Below, one piece after another: positions 36,987 to 45,250 of a stretch of 64,000 nucleotides of DNA. This DNA is from Verrucomicrobiales bacterium (GTDB lineage Bacteria > Verrucomicrobiota > Verrucomicrobiia > Verrucomicrobiales > DEV007). The notes beneath the pieces are model-generated. The model was given only the letters and a program-made list of their open reading frames with translations. It did no database searches and was not told the DNA's origin. The translations under genes were made by a program, and so were the position numbers. Each line of letters starts with the position of its first letter. The first letter of the stretch is position 1. The stretch lies in contig PBSY01000087.1 in the NCBI GenBank assembly GCA_002726915.1, forward strand, positions 1 to 64,000, read 5' to 3'.

Positions 36987-37907
36987 TTACCCGCTCGACA
37001 CTTCGCGCCACAAGGTTGCCACGACAGAATCGATAGCGCTGTCAGCTTCTTCAAGCTTCAATGCCAGAACACACCTGTAGATATCGGAGCGATGATCCAT
37101 CCCCCGCTTGGCTGCACCCTGCATAAGAATCCTTGCCTTCTGCCTCACCTTTTTGATGACCAATGCCCTCTGCCCTTTGGTCAAATGGCCACCTATCAGT
37201 AATTCCAAGAGGGCTATCACTCGATACCGATCCATCGCCAGAACGAGCGAGGAAAGCTGGTCTCCATGACCAGCATGCTTTTCAACCCTTGGTCTCCCTG
37301 GAACGAGGCCCACCATTTCCGACTTGGTGACCCTAAGCCACAACTGATAGTCTTCGCAGACTCGGTAGCGGGAATCAAAACCGCCCGCCTCTTCCCAAAG
37401 GCCCCGGCTCATAGCAACACATGAGGGACCTATGGAGCATCGCTCACAGGAATCCGCAAATAAATCTCCTCCGCTGGGTTCCCAGTGACGGGGTTTCCTA
37501 AGCTCCCTTCCACCTCGAACCCAGCTTTCTCTCACTTGGGAAATACGAAATTCTGGATTATCTGCATGCCACTCAGCTTGGTCTATCAGTTTCCTTGGAT
37601 GCCAAATATCATCCGAATCAAGAAAAGTTACCCACTGACTCACGCCAAGAGAAACGCCAAGGTTCCGCGCAGCCGCCGGCCCCTGATTCACTTCCAGACG
37701 CTCCCAAACGCAGCCATGTCTCTCCGCCCAGCTCCGAACCGAACTTAGGTCTTTCGTCGACGCATCATCGACGACAACAAGCCGTTGAGCAGGCAGCTCC
37801 TGTTCTAAGACGGACTGGATTGCCCTCCTCAGCAAGTCGATCCGATTGTGCGCCGGAATGATCACGTCGAAATCCATAGAAGAATCAATGAGGGATTCAC
37901 TTTGCAT
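36987..37907 (-). CDS. Family 2 glycosyltransferase
   Basis: GT-A fold glycosyltransferase. The GT2 pattern appears as FDVIIPAHNRIDLLRRAIQS, LVVVDDASTKDLSSVR, GPAAARNLGVSLG, and the metal-binding DxD in WVTFLDSDDIWHP. It is soluble apart from weak hydrophobic stretches and 306 residues long. The ATG at 37907 is used; a second ATG at 37877 (MDFDVIIPAHN) is equally plausible. Donor and acceptor are unknown. It is an isolated glycosyltransferase next to photolyase, not part of a visible polysaccharide cluster, though a nucleotidyltransferase gene lies 5 kb away. Confidence 0.85.
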   Translation of the reverse strand: MQSESLIDSSMDFDVIIPAHNRIDLLRRAIQSVLEQELPAQRLVVVDDASTKDLSSVRSWAERHGCVWERLEVNQGPAAARNLGVSLGVSQWVTFLDSDDIWHPRKLIDQAEWHADNPEFRISQVRESWVRGGRELRKPRHWEPSGGDLFADSCERCSIGPSCVAMSRGLWEEAGGFDSRYRVCEDYQLWLRVTKSEMVGLVPGRPRVEKHAGHGDQLSSLVLAMDRYRVIALLELLIGGHLTKGQRALVIKKVRQKARILMQGAAKRGMDHRSDIYRCVLALKLEEADSAIDSVVATLWREVSSG

Positions 37908-37944
37908 CCTCCCCTTTTTCCCTTATCTGATATTGCCCGAGTTC

Positions 37945-38577
37945 ATGAGCGATTCCAGCAACGATTCCTCTAATTCTCCCGAAGAGAAGAAGGACAGCCA
38001 GATACCAGAAGGAGCCAAATCTCCACCACCTCCCGATCCGGATCTCCTTGATACTTCGACGCTTGGCCCCACCTATTCAAAGAACCAAGACGGCAAGCGG
38101 TCTGGAACAGGGCGAAATCATCCCACCGATCCCTACGATCCGATTAAAAAAAAGACCGGCTGCGGAGGCTTTTGCGGTTGCCTCGCTGGATTAGGCATAA
38201 TTCTCGGTGCTGTTTTAATCACTCTCCTTGTGGTCATCAGTTGCTTCGGTCCGGGAAAATATGCAGTTGCAGGCTACAAAGTGGTGATTTTAGGGAAAGC
38301 AGAGAGCACCATTACGGTGCCCCCCGAAGAAGCTATCTGGTACATTGGACAGGATATTATTTACTCGGTGCCCGAAACGAGGTTTCCTGTCGCCATCTCA
38401 GCAGCCGAAATTACGATAGGCGGGGAATTTTATCAGGACGTTAGCCTCACCGCTAAACAGGTTAACGGCAAATCCACTGCCCGCTTTAATCGCGATCTGG
38501 AAGTCTTCGCCAATCGATTTACTGATGAGGGCATTACTCTGAGAGGTGAACTCACCGGTCGCGTCATTGAACCTTAA
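37945..38577 (+). CDS. Hypothetical single-pass membrane protein
   Basis: No family recognised. The ATG at 37945 starts an acidic, Ser/Pro/Asp-rich stretch of about 75 residues that looks disordered. A Cys/Gly-rich GCGGFCGCLAGLG leads into a membrane helix (IILGAVLITLLVVISCF). The outer part of about 110 residues is mostly beta-strand-like (AISAAEITIGGEFYQDVSLT). An upstream in-frame start at 37846 lies inside the oppositely oriented GT2 gene and is rejected. The OsmC gene follows by 17 bases and is probably co-transcribed. Confidence 0.7.
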   Translation: MSDSSNDSSNSPEEKKDSQIPEGAKSPPPPDPDLLDTSTLGPTYSKNQDGKRSGTGRNHPTDPYDPIKKKTGCGGFCGCLAGLGIILGAVLITLLVVISCFGPGKYAVAGYKVVILGKAESTITVPPEEAIWYIGQDIIYSVPETRFPVAISAAEITIGGEFYQDVSLTAKQVNGKSTARFNRDLEVFANRFTDEGITLRGELTGRVIEP

Positions 38578-38594
38578 ATCCTAAGAATTTAGTT

Positions 38595-39005
38595 ATGGTC
38601 GAAATTAATGCTATCTACGAAGGAACGCTGCGCTGTTCCGCCACTCATGCTCCCTCCGGCAGCGTGATCGAAACCGATGCTCCAGTCGATAACCACGGAC
38701 TAGGCGAACGCTATTCCCCCACCGATCTGGTTGCAACGGCGCTTGGCACCTGCATGATGACGATCATGGGAATCTATGCGCAGCGCCATGAACTCGATCT
38801 CACTGGCACCGAAGTCCGTGTGGAAAAACAGATGACTCCGCAACCTCCTAGACGCATCGCAAGTCTGACGACCTATGTGAAGGTGCCTCTAGCAGAGAAT
38901 CACCCAAAACGTGGCGCTATCGAAAAAGCAGGCATAACCTGCCCAGTGCACTTGAGCCTGCACCCTGAAGTGGAGAAGAACGTAGTTTTTGAATGGGGGA
39001 ATTAA
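38595..39005 (+). CDS. OsmC-family protein
   Basis: Small thiol peroxidase-type protein that reduces organic hydroperoxides in relatives OsmC/Ohr. Both catalytic cysteines are present: Cys53 in TALGTCMMTIMGI and Cys116 in KAGITCPVHLSLHPEV. The start IYEGTLRCSATHAPSG and the NHGLGERYSPTDLVATAL segment match the OsmC-like branch. At 136 residues it is complete. It lies 17 bases after the hypothetical membrane gene and ends four bases before the oppositely oriented DUF1501 gene. Confidence 0.92.
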   Translation: MVEINAIYEGTLRCSATHAPSGSVIETDAPVDNHGLGERYSPTDLVATALGTCMMTIMGIYAQRHELDLTGTEVRVEKQMTPQPPRRIASLTTYVKVPLAENHPKRGAIEKAGITCPVHLSLHPEVEKNVVFEWGN

Positions 39006-39009
39006 AACC

Positions 39010-40470
39010 CTACGCGATAATCTCGCGAATGGGCCCAGCTCCTTCGACGCCAACTAACTTGTTGTCGAGTCCACCAAAGAAGTAACTCAAGCCATTAGGG
39101 TCGAGTCCCATCAGGGTCAAGATTGTCGAATGGAGATGCTTCACCTCATAACGATTTTCTGCGGCCATAGAGCCTAACTCGTCGGTTTGTCCGACCGAGA
39201 CACCTCCTTTGATACCTCCTCCCGCCATCCACATAGTGAAACCATAACTGTTGTGGTCACGGCCGGTTCCCTTCGCATACTCTGCCGTAGGCTGGCGACC
39301 AAATTCACCTCCCCATACAACGAGAGTATCTTCCAGCATGCCGCGCCGCTTAAGATCTTTCAGGAGGCCGGCAATCGGTTTGTCCGTTGCTCCGGCATGA
39401 TGATTATGGTTCTTCTCAAGATCGCCGTGAGCATCCCAGTTGTTATCATTGTGAGCTCCTCCCGAATAGAGCTGGATGAAACGAACTCCTCGCTCGACGA
39501 GGCGTCGAGAGAGAAGGCATTTCTTACCAAAGCCAGCCGTCTGAGGGTTATCCATGCCATAAAGCGACTGAGTCTCTTCAGATTCCTCTTCCAAGTCAAT
39601 CGCCTCTGGAGCAGTCGATTGCATGCGATAGGCCAACTCGTAACTCGAGATGCGAGCTGACAGATTGGAATTATCGTAGCGCGAGGAGTAGTGCTCAGAG
39701 TTTAACTGATTGAGCGAGTCGATAATGCGACGCTGCTCACCCTCTCCCATTCCCCCGGAGTGCTTTAAGTTAAGAATCGGGTCGCCATGCGACCGAAAGA
39801 CTGTTCCCTGATAGCTTGCAGGCATGAAGCCAGACGTCCAGTTCTTGGCGCCGGAAATAGGGCCTCCACTCTCGTCCAGCATGACGACATAACCGGGCAA
39901 GTTCTCATTGACCGAGCCGAGACCATAATTCACCCAGGATCCAAGCGAGGGGCGTCCGCTGATGAGGGATCCACTGTTCATCATGAGAAGTGCCGATCCA
40001 TGAATCGGCGAGTCAGCCGTCATCGAGTGGATAAATGCGATGTCATCAACGCAGCTTCCAACGTGAGGAAAGAGATCGGAAACATGTTTCCCGCACTCAC
40101 CATATTGCTTAAATTTCCATTTAGGCTCAACGATCCGGCCCTCATTTTTCTTCCCCCCTCGGCCGAACGTTTTTACAGCAATCGTCTTACCGTCCATACC
40201 CACCATGGACGGCTTGTAATCGAAGGTATCGATGTGGCTCGGCCCTCCATACATAAAAAGGAAAATCACGCTTTTTGCCTTGCCCAGCATCATTGGCGCT
40301 TGGGGAGCAAGAGGATTTTGGGAAGCCATGGCCCCCTGTGCCGAATTAAAAAAACCCTCCTGACCGAGAAGCCCGGTCAGTGCCAGCGCGGGAAAACCAG
40401 CACCAACGTTATGAAGAAATTCTCGTCGGTTAACGTTTCCACAAAAATTTCCCTTGGATCTCTTTTTCAT
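39010..40470 (-). CDS. DUF1501 sulfatase-fold protein with Tat signal
   Basis: Exported protein of the DUF1501 family, alkaline-phosphatase-fold proteins abundant in Planctomycetes and Verrucomicrobia. A twin-arginine signal is visible in NRREFLHNVGAGFPALALTG. Family signatures follow: SVIFLFMYGGPSHIDTFDYK, DDIAFIHSMTADSPIHGSAL, GLGSVNENLPGYVVML, and near the end VVWGGEFGRQPTAEYAKGTG with RDHNSYGFTMW. At 486 residues it is full length. It follows the DUF1553 gene by three bases, the standard pairing of these families. The biochemical role of the pair is not established. Confidence 0.92.
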   Translation of the reverse strand: MKKRSKGNFCGNVNRREFLHNVGAGFPALALTGLLGQEGFFNSAQGAMASQNPLAPQAPMMLGKAKSVIFLFMYGGPSHIDTFDYKPSMVGMDGKTIAVKTFGRGGKKNEGRIVEPKWKFKQYGECGKHVSDLFPHVGSCVDDIAFIHSMTADSPIHGSALLMMNSGSLISGRPSLGSWVNYGLGSVNENLPGYVVMLDESGGPISGAKNWTSGFMPASYQGTVFRSHGDPILNLKHSGGMGEGEQRRIIDSLNQLNSEHYSSRYDNSNLSARISSYELAYRMQSTAPEAIDLEEESEETQSLYGMDNPQTAGFGKKCLLSRRLVERGVRFIQLYSGGAHNDNNWDAHGDLEKNHNHHAGATDKPIAGLLKDLKRRGMLEDTLVVWGGEFGRQPTAEYAKGTGRDHNSYGFTMWMAGGGIKGGVSVGQTDELGSMAAENRYEVKHLHSTILTLMGLDPNGLSYFFGGLDNKLVGVEGAGPIREIIA

Positions 40471-40473
40471 ATC

Positions 40474-43464
40474 TCAGTCCAGATAAACAAATTCATTCAA
40501 GTTCAGCGCGAGTAGGGCGACGCGATCAAGAGCATCTCTATCAGAAAGATTAGCGTCGGTTTTCAAATCGTTATAAAGCCCAATCAACTCCTCGATCTCT
40601 CCAGCTTCAGCATTCCGCTGAAGCACTAGCGAGAGCCCGTAGGCAATCTGATCATCCAGGCTTCCTCCTCGCTCGCGAAGACGATCAGCAAAACGCACCG
40701 CATTCTCATTCACGAACTCAGAGTTTAACATGGTCAGGGCCTGAGTAGGCACTGTCGTGGCGAAGCGCACCGCACACGGCGCATCCGTGTCTGCCTGATC
40801 GAAGTCAGCCAACATCTGGTGTCGTAGACTTCGCTTCACGTGGACATAAATGGACCGACGATAATTATCATTCTCATCGGCTGATACCGGCCATCCCTTT
40901 CCCGGTCTCGAAGCGGTTGCCAAGACTTCCGCTGGAAGAGGTGGTGTCACCCAATGGCCGTGAGCCTTGAGGTTTAGTTTGCCTGACATCGCCAATATCG
41001 AATCACGCAATTCCTCTGCCGTAAGGCGTCTCATAGAAAATCTCCAGTGATTGTGGTTCTGAGGGTCAGCGGCAAGATTGGCACTGTCCGGTTCGGAGGA
41101 GAGGCGGTAAGTGCGACTATTTAGAATGAGACGATGAAGATCTTTGATACTCCATTCACCCGCAATGAATTCCGCCGCGAGCCAGTCTAACAATTCCGGA
41201 TGGGTGGGCTTTTCTCCCAAAGTTCCAAAATCAGAACTACTCGTAACAATCCCCCGACCGAAGTGATGCTGCCAGATGCGGTTGACCATTACCCGCGAGG
41301 TTAACGCTTTGCCTTCGCTGGTCATCCACCGAGCTAGGGCTAGGCGCCGGCCCGAAGATTGGTAATCGCGATAATTGACGCGTTTGGACAGGAGTGGACC
41401 CGGATCAGAATTCTCACTTCCAAGGACAGCAGGAACCCCGGGCGCGACTTCATCGCCCAGAGCATGAGCGCTGCCGCGCAGGTGGACATGCATCGCCCCG
41501 GGCGTGGCTTTTTCGGTCACAACGTTGAGAGGAACTCCTGATTTCTGCTGCCTAAGACCGTTGATCGCAGCGACCGTTTTTTCATACTCGCCGACAAGAT
41601 CTCGACCTCCTGCGTCAGCTACTGTCGCCTTCATTTTCTTTCCTGCTCCGCCGCTTAAGAGACTTTCGATCGATGAAAAAGAAGCCTTGGAACGCAGGGC
41701 AAGGTCGACATACTGGTTACCGCCGGTTTGGCGGCAGTGCACGGCGATCACGTTTTTCCCAGTTTGAAGCAGATCGAGTGCCGTCTTTGAGAGAGAGATG
41801 ATCTGGTAATCATTCATTATCGCTTGTCCTTTCGCCTCGTAGACAAGCGCTCCATTCAGGTAAACCTCGGCATCTTCGTCGTGATAAATTTCAAGCACGA
41901 GGGACTCAGGCAGATTCTTCAAACCAAAGTTGGCGCGCATCCAGATATCCGGGGTATCCCACTTTGATTTAATGTGGGAATTAGGCGAGCTACCCGCACC
42001 GAAACCTCCGTAACCTTTAAACCAAGATTTATTGAGAAAGCCTACCTCTTTCCAATCATCAGTGGGTGTAGAAGTCGTATAAAACCACTGGGCCGACTTC
42101 CCTCTAGCATCGTCGATAAATGTCGTCACCTTTTCCCCCTCTTGGACTCTCACAACACCCTTGTCGCTGAGAACTGTTACAATATTCTCCTTCAGACTTT
42201 CGCGTTCAGCGTTGAGCTCTTTTAACTTTTCGCTCCGTTGTTTTTCGAAAGCAGCCTTCTCCTCTGGTGGCGCCCAGTGCACGATTGTTCCGGGCGTTTG
42301 GTAATGGGTTACCCCGGAGAAATTGGCCATAAAGGAGTAGAAATCCTTCTGGGAAATCGGGTCGGCCTTATGATCGTGACAACGGGCGCAATTCAAAGTC
42401 ATCGCCATGAACGCTTCGCTCGTCACTAACACATTGTCTGCGAGAACATCATAGACATGCTGACGCCGATCAGCAGGCTCATCGTCCCACTGCATCAAGC
42501 GGTGATATCCTGTCGCGGCCATCGACTCCATTGTCGGATTTTCGATTTCATCACCGGCAAGCTGCTCTGTCAAAAAAACGTCGTAGGGCTTATTCTGATT
42601 GAATGCATCAATCACATAATCGCGATATCGCCAAATGTGAGGCTTTGGATTGTCGCGCTCAAAACCGTTGGACTCTGCGTAACGAACTACGTCGAGCCAG
42701 TGTCGCGCCCATCTTTCTCCATACTGCGGACGGGAAAGTAAATCATCCACGAGTTCCCGGTAAGCGCGGTCCGGATCCAAACGGGAAGCAAGGATGAATG
42801 CACTGACTTCCTCAGGCTTCGGTGGAAGACCAAGCAAATCGTAGAACAAACGCCGAACAAGCACGCCGGGGCCAGCTAAAGCGTTCGGACTCAATCCGTC
42901 TTCATCCAACTGGGCCCTGATAAAAGCGTCGACTCCATTGCCACTCCATTCGGGGTCACTCACCTCAGGGATGCCCCCCCTCAGCAGCGGGCGATATGCC
43001 CACCACTCGCGATTTTCATCCGAAAGTGTAAAGCCACGTTTCACCTCGCTTTCTTTGCCGTCAATTTCCAGAGAGGGGTCATAGGGCACCCCCATCTCAA
43101 CCCACTGCCTCAGCACAGCAATCTCCTCGTCCGGCAACTTTGCCTTCGGCGGCATTTCGTGCTCAGCATCTTTATAACTGAGCATCTCAAGCACCAGACT
43201 CTCCAATGGGCTTTCGGCATTGTATCCGGGGCCATAGTCTCCTCCCCTTAGAAGCCCTTCCCGGTTGGTTATCCGGAAATGCCCCTTAATGCGATCTTCC
43301 CCGCCATGGCAGCTGAAGCAATGTTCCTCCAGAATCGAAAAGACTTTCTCGGCATAGAACTTCTCCCCTTCCTCTCCGTGAGCAGAAGAAAAGAAAAGCA
43401 GGGTCGCGCCAAACGCGAGGGTCCAATAGGTTCGGAGTGTGTTATTGGGGAACGTGGGGTTCAT
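40474..43464 (-). CDS. Planctomycete-type cytochrome c protein with DUF1549 and DUF1553 domains
   Basis: Large exported protein typical of Planctomycetes/Verrucomicrobia. The ATG at 43464 gives a signal peptide (MNPTFPNNTLRTYWTLAFGA...). A PSCyt1 haem site, CFSCH, lies near residue 50, and a second haem-type motif, CARCH, appears in the DUF1549 part (LNCARCHDHKADPISQKDFY). The DUF1549 region starts after GNGVDAFIRAQL. The DUF1553 region begins near RRLALARWMTSEGKALTSRV and includes MVNRIWQHHFGRGIV. Between them sits an inserted domain (LEIYHDEDAEVYLNGALVYE) that resembles a galactose-binding fold. An upstream TTG at 43524 is less likely. It is followed by the DUF1501 gene. Confidence 0.92.
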   Translation of the reverse strand: MNPTFPNNTLRTYWTLAFGATLLFFSSAHGEEGEKFYAEKVFSILEEHCFSCHGGEDRIKGHFRITNREGLLRGGDYGPGYNAESPLESLVLEMLSYKDAEHEMPPKAKLPDEEIAVLRQWVEMGVPYDPSLEIDGKESEVKRGFTLSDENREWWAYRPLLRGGIPEVSDPEWSGNGVDAFIRAQLDEDGLSPNALAGPGVLVRRLFYDLLGLPPKPEEVSAFILASRLDPDRAYRELVDDLLSRPQYGERWARHWLDVVRYAESNGFERDNPKPHIWRYRDYVIDAFNQNKPYDVFLTEQLAGDEIENPTMESMAATGYHRLMQWDDEPADRRQHVYDVLADNVLVTSEAFMAMTLNCARCHDHKADPISQKDFYSFMANFSGVTHYQTPGTIVHWAPPEEKAAFEKQRSEKLKELNAERESLKENIVTVLSDKGVVRVQEGEKVTTFIDDARGKSAQWFYTTSTPTDDWKEVGFLNKSWFKGYGGFGAGSSPNSHIKSKWDTPDIWMRANFGLKNLPESLVLEIYHDEDAEVYLNGALVYEAKGQAIMNDYQIISLSKTALDLLQTGKNVIAVHCRQTGGNQYVDLALRSKASFSSIESLLSGGAGKKMKATVADAGGRDLVGEYEKTVAAINGLRQQKSGVPLNVVTEKATPGAMHVHLRGSAHALGDEVAPGVPAVLGSENSDPGPLLSKRVNYRDYQSSGRRLALARWMTSEGKALTSRVMVNRIWQHHFGRGIVTSSSDFGTLGEKPTHPELLDWLAAEFIAGEWSIKDLHRLILNSRTYRLSSEPDSANLAADPQNHNHWRFSMRRLTAEELRDSILAMSGKLNLKAHGHWVTPPLPAEVLATASRPGKGWPVSADENDNYRRSIYVHVKRSLRHQMLADFDQADTDAPCAVRFATTVPTQALTMLNSEFVNENAVRFADRLRERGGSLDDQIAYGLSLVLQRNAEAGEIEELIGLYNDLKTDANLSDRDALDRVALLALNLNEFVYLD

Positions 43465-43963
43465 CGCAACTGATGTCAGGTTGCCAAAATTTTCGAACAC
43501 ATACAAATAAAGATTACGATGCAAACTTGCTTAACAGCGTGGTGATAATTGTAAAAATTGATCTCAAGACGGCCATTTTCACATTACAGGGGCATGCATG
43601 GGTTATCTCATAAGTTTTTGCCGCCACAAGATTAGCCATTTTTTTTCAGTTTTATTATCGGAGCGCAAATGGCAATAGCATAAATGGTCGAGCGCGTAAC
43701 AGTGGGAAGTCCCGATTCATCCCGACGCATCAAAGGCTACCTAAACTTCTGAGCTTGTATTGGCAGCTTTCGTTACAATCTTGTAATTATGCGACAAATA
43801 AAACCGTTCGGAGAACACGCAATAACGTCGACGGGGCTATTCTAGCAGCCATGTGAGCTGAACCTCCAGCTTTAGTTGCAAAAAACTTGCATTAAGCGCT
43901 TGCGCCATCGCTAGAAACGCAACAGTATTGAGTGCTCTTTTATTTACGACAACAAAACCCTAC
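43465..43963. other. Intergenic region, about 500 bp, between divergent genes
   Basis: This holds the promoters of the DUF1553 gene and the His-rich outer-membrane protein. It is AT-richer than its surroundings and no frame shows a convincing protein. A perfect short dyad lies at 43773-43786. ACTTGC-type words occur at 43525 and 43885, close to sequences upstream of merC. A 22-codon frame from 43684 was considered and judged not convincing. Confidence 0.6.
43773..43786 (+). promoter_or_regulatory. Short perfect inverted repeat, candidate operator
   Basis: TTACAA-TC-TTGTAA, a perfect 6-2-6 dyad about 180 bases before the His-rich gene. It vaguely recalls Fur/Zur-family AT-rich operators but fits none of their consensus boxes, so no regulator is proposed with confidence. 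Confidence 0.3.
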
Positions 43964-45250
43964 ATGAAACGCACACTATTGCTTCCACCCCTCGTGGCCA
44001 TCTTCTCACTTTACTGCCCTAGTTTTACTCAGGCAGAGGATTCGCACGAAGGTCACGACCATACCGGACACGACCATGATTCTCACAGTCCGGTGGAGAT
44101 TACCCCCGACGATCATGCCGGACATGGACACGACAATTCTGACGCTCTTGTCTTGAATGATGCCGCTCCCGGCTTTGTTAGTGCCAATCTCTTTGTGCTC
44201 GGTACTGCAGGAGCTTTCGAATCAGGCAGTAGCGCCGGAGAATTTGCCACCTCTGAGCATGACCCACAAGATGATGCCGTCTTTCAAGGCTTCGACATGC
44301 ACGTTGGATTACATTTCAATGAAGCCGTCAATGCCGAAGTCTCCGGTTTTGGACATCAGGGGGAAAGCGAATGGGAGGCAAACTTGGAAGTCGCCAAACT
44401 CGAAGTCATTCTAAACGACAACCTCACCCTCACGGCAGGCCAGTTTTTCGCCACTCTCGGCGATCAAAACCCGAAACATCTGCATACATGGGATTTCGTA
44501 AACAGCAACCTTGCCGCTAGTCGCATGATAAACGAGGCGGAACTCATTACGCAAGGCGCTGAACTGGGCTTCAGGCCAAATGGCAACACGGGTATGTTGT
44601 TCACTTTCGGGGCCGGCCAAGCCAAGACTCATGTTCACGAAGAAGAAGAGGAGGAAGACGGTGATGGAGACAAGGATCATTTCCATGCCGATGAAGGCGG
44701 CATCGAAGGTAACCTGATATCCCTTGACCTTGACATTCCTGTCTCGGCTGACAATGACTTCATCGTCTCAGGTTCTTTCGCTATCGGCGAAAACGGTTTC
44801 GGCCGCAATTCTGTAATCTACGGGGTTGGCGCACGCAAAATATTCAACGGCTGCTTCGAAGACGGACATTGCGACAGCCACCGCCTCGGTAGCGGAGTTC
44901 TTCTGCTGAGTGGGGAATTTATCGGCCGTCAGGTGAACGGTAATTTTGAAGAAAGTGGAGCACTCGCTGACTTTACCGAGCAAGGAATTTCTGCTTCCGC
45001 TCACTACGGCCTTTCGGACGACCTAACGCTGGCCATGCGCTACGATTGGGTTTCTGATGTTGAGATCGCTGAAATTGCCAGCCGTCACCGTTTCTCAACT
45101 GCAGCGACGACCCACTTCGGTCCGAATGATATGTTGCGGGCTCGTGTGCAGTATGACTACAACCAAAGCGACGACCTCACCAGCGAGCACGTTGCTTGGC
45201 TGCAGTTCATGGTTTACCTTGGCACGGGTCATCACGGCCACGCTCACTAA
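43964..45250 (+). CDS. His-rich outer-membrane porin-like protein, possibly metal-related
   Basis: Predicted outer-membrane beta-barrel-type protein. The ATG at 43964 starts a signal peptide (MKRTLLLPPLVAIFSLYCPS...) followed by a His/Asp-rich mature N-terminus (HEGHDHTGHDHDSHSP and DDHAGHGHD). The body is made of alternating strands like NAEVSGFGHQ, LEVILNDNLTLTAGQFFATL and LMARYDWV-type segments, and it ends with an aromatic residue-poor GHHGHAH tail. An internal acidic His loop (HVHEEEEEEDGDGDKDHFHA) adds more metal ligands. His-rich leaders of this kind are common in zinc-related outer-membrane proteins; zinc binding is an inference. The stop abuts the dnaE2 stop on the other strand. Confidence 0.7.
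   Translation: MKRTLLLPPLVAIFSLYCPSFTQAEDSHEGHDHTGHDHDSHSPVEITPDDHAGHGHDNSDALVLNDAAPGFVSANLFVLGTAGAFESGSSAGEFATSEHDPQDDAVFQGFDMHVGLHFNEAVNAEVSGFGHQGESEWEANLEVAKLEVILNDNLTLTAGQFFATLGDQNPKHLHTWDFVNSNLAASRMINEAELITQGAELGFRPNGNTGMLFTFGAGQAKTHVHEEEEEEDGDGDKDHFHADEGGIEGNLISLDLDIPVSADNDFIVSGSFAIGENGFGRNSVIYGVGARKIFNGCFEDGHCDSHRLGSGVLLLSGEFIGRQVNGNFEESGALADFTEQGISASAHYGLSDDLTLAMRYDWVSDVEIAEIASRHRFSTAATTHFGPNDMLRARVQYDYNQSDDLTSEHVAWLQFMVYLGTGHHGHAH

Noticed and set aside
39010-43464. Reading the DUF1501/DUF1553 pair as a sulfatase or polysaccharide utilisation locus
   Set aside because: No sulfatase, glycoside hydrolase or anaerobic maturase gene is nearby.
43684-43752. 22-codon frame (MVERVTVGSPDSSRRIKGYL...) in the region before the His-rich gene
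   Set aside because: Too short, with no ribosome-binding site and no family; probably chance.
43773-43786. Reading the TTACAA-TC-TTGTAA dyad as a Zur or PerR box
   Set aside because: Spacing and bases do not fit either consensus; it is kept only as an unnamed inverted repeat.
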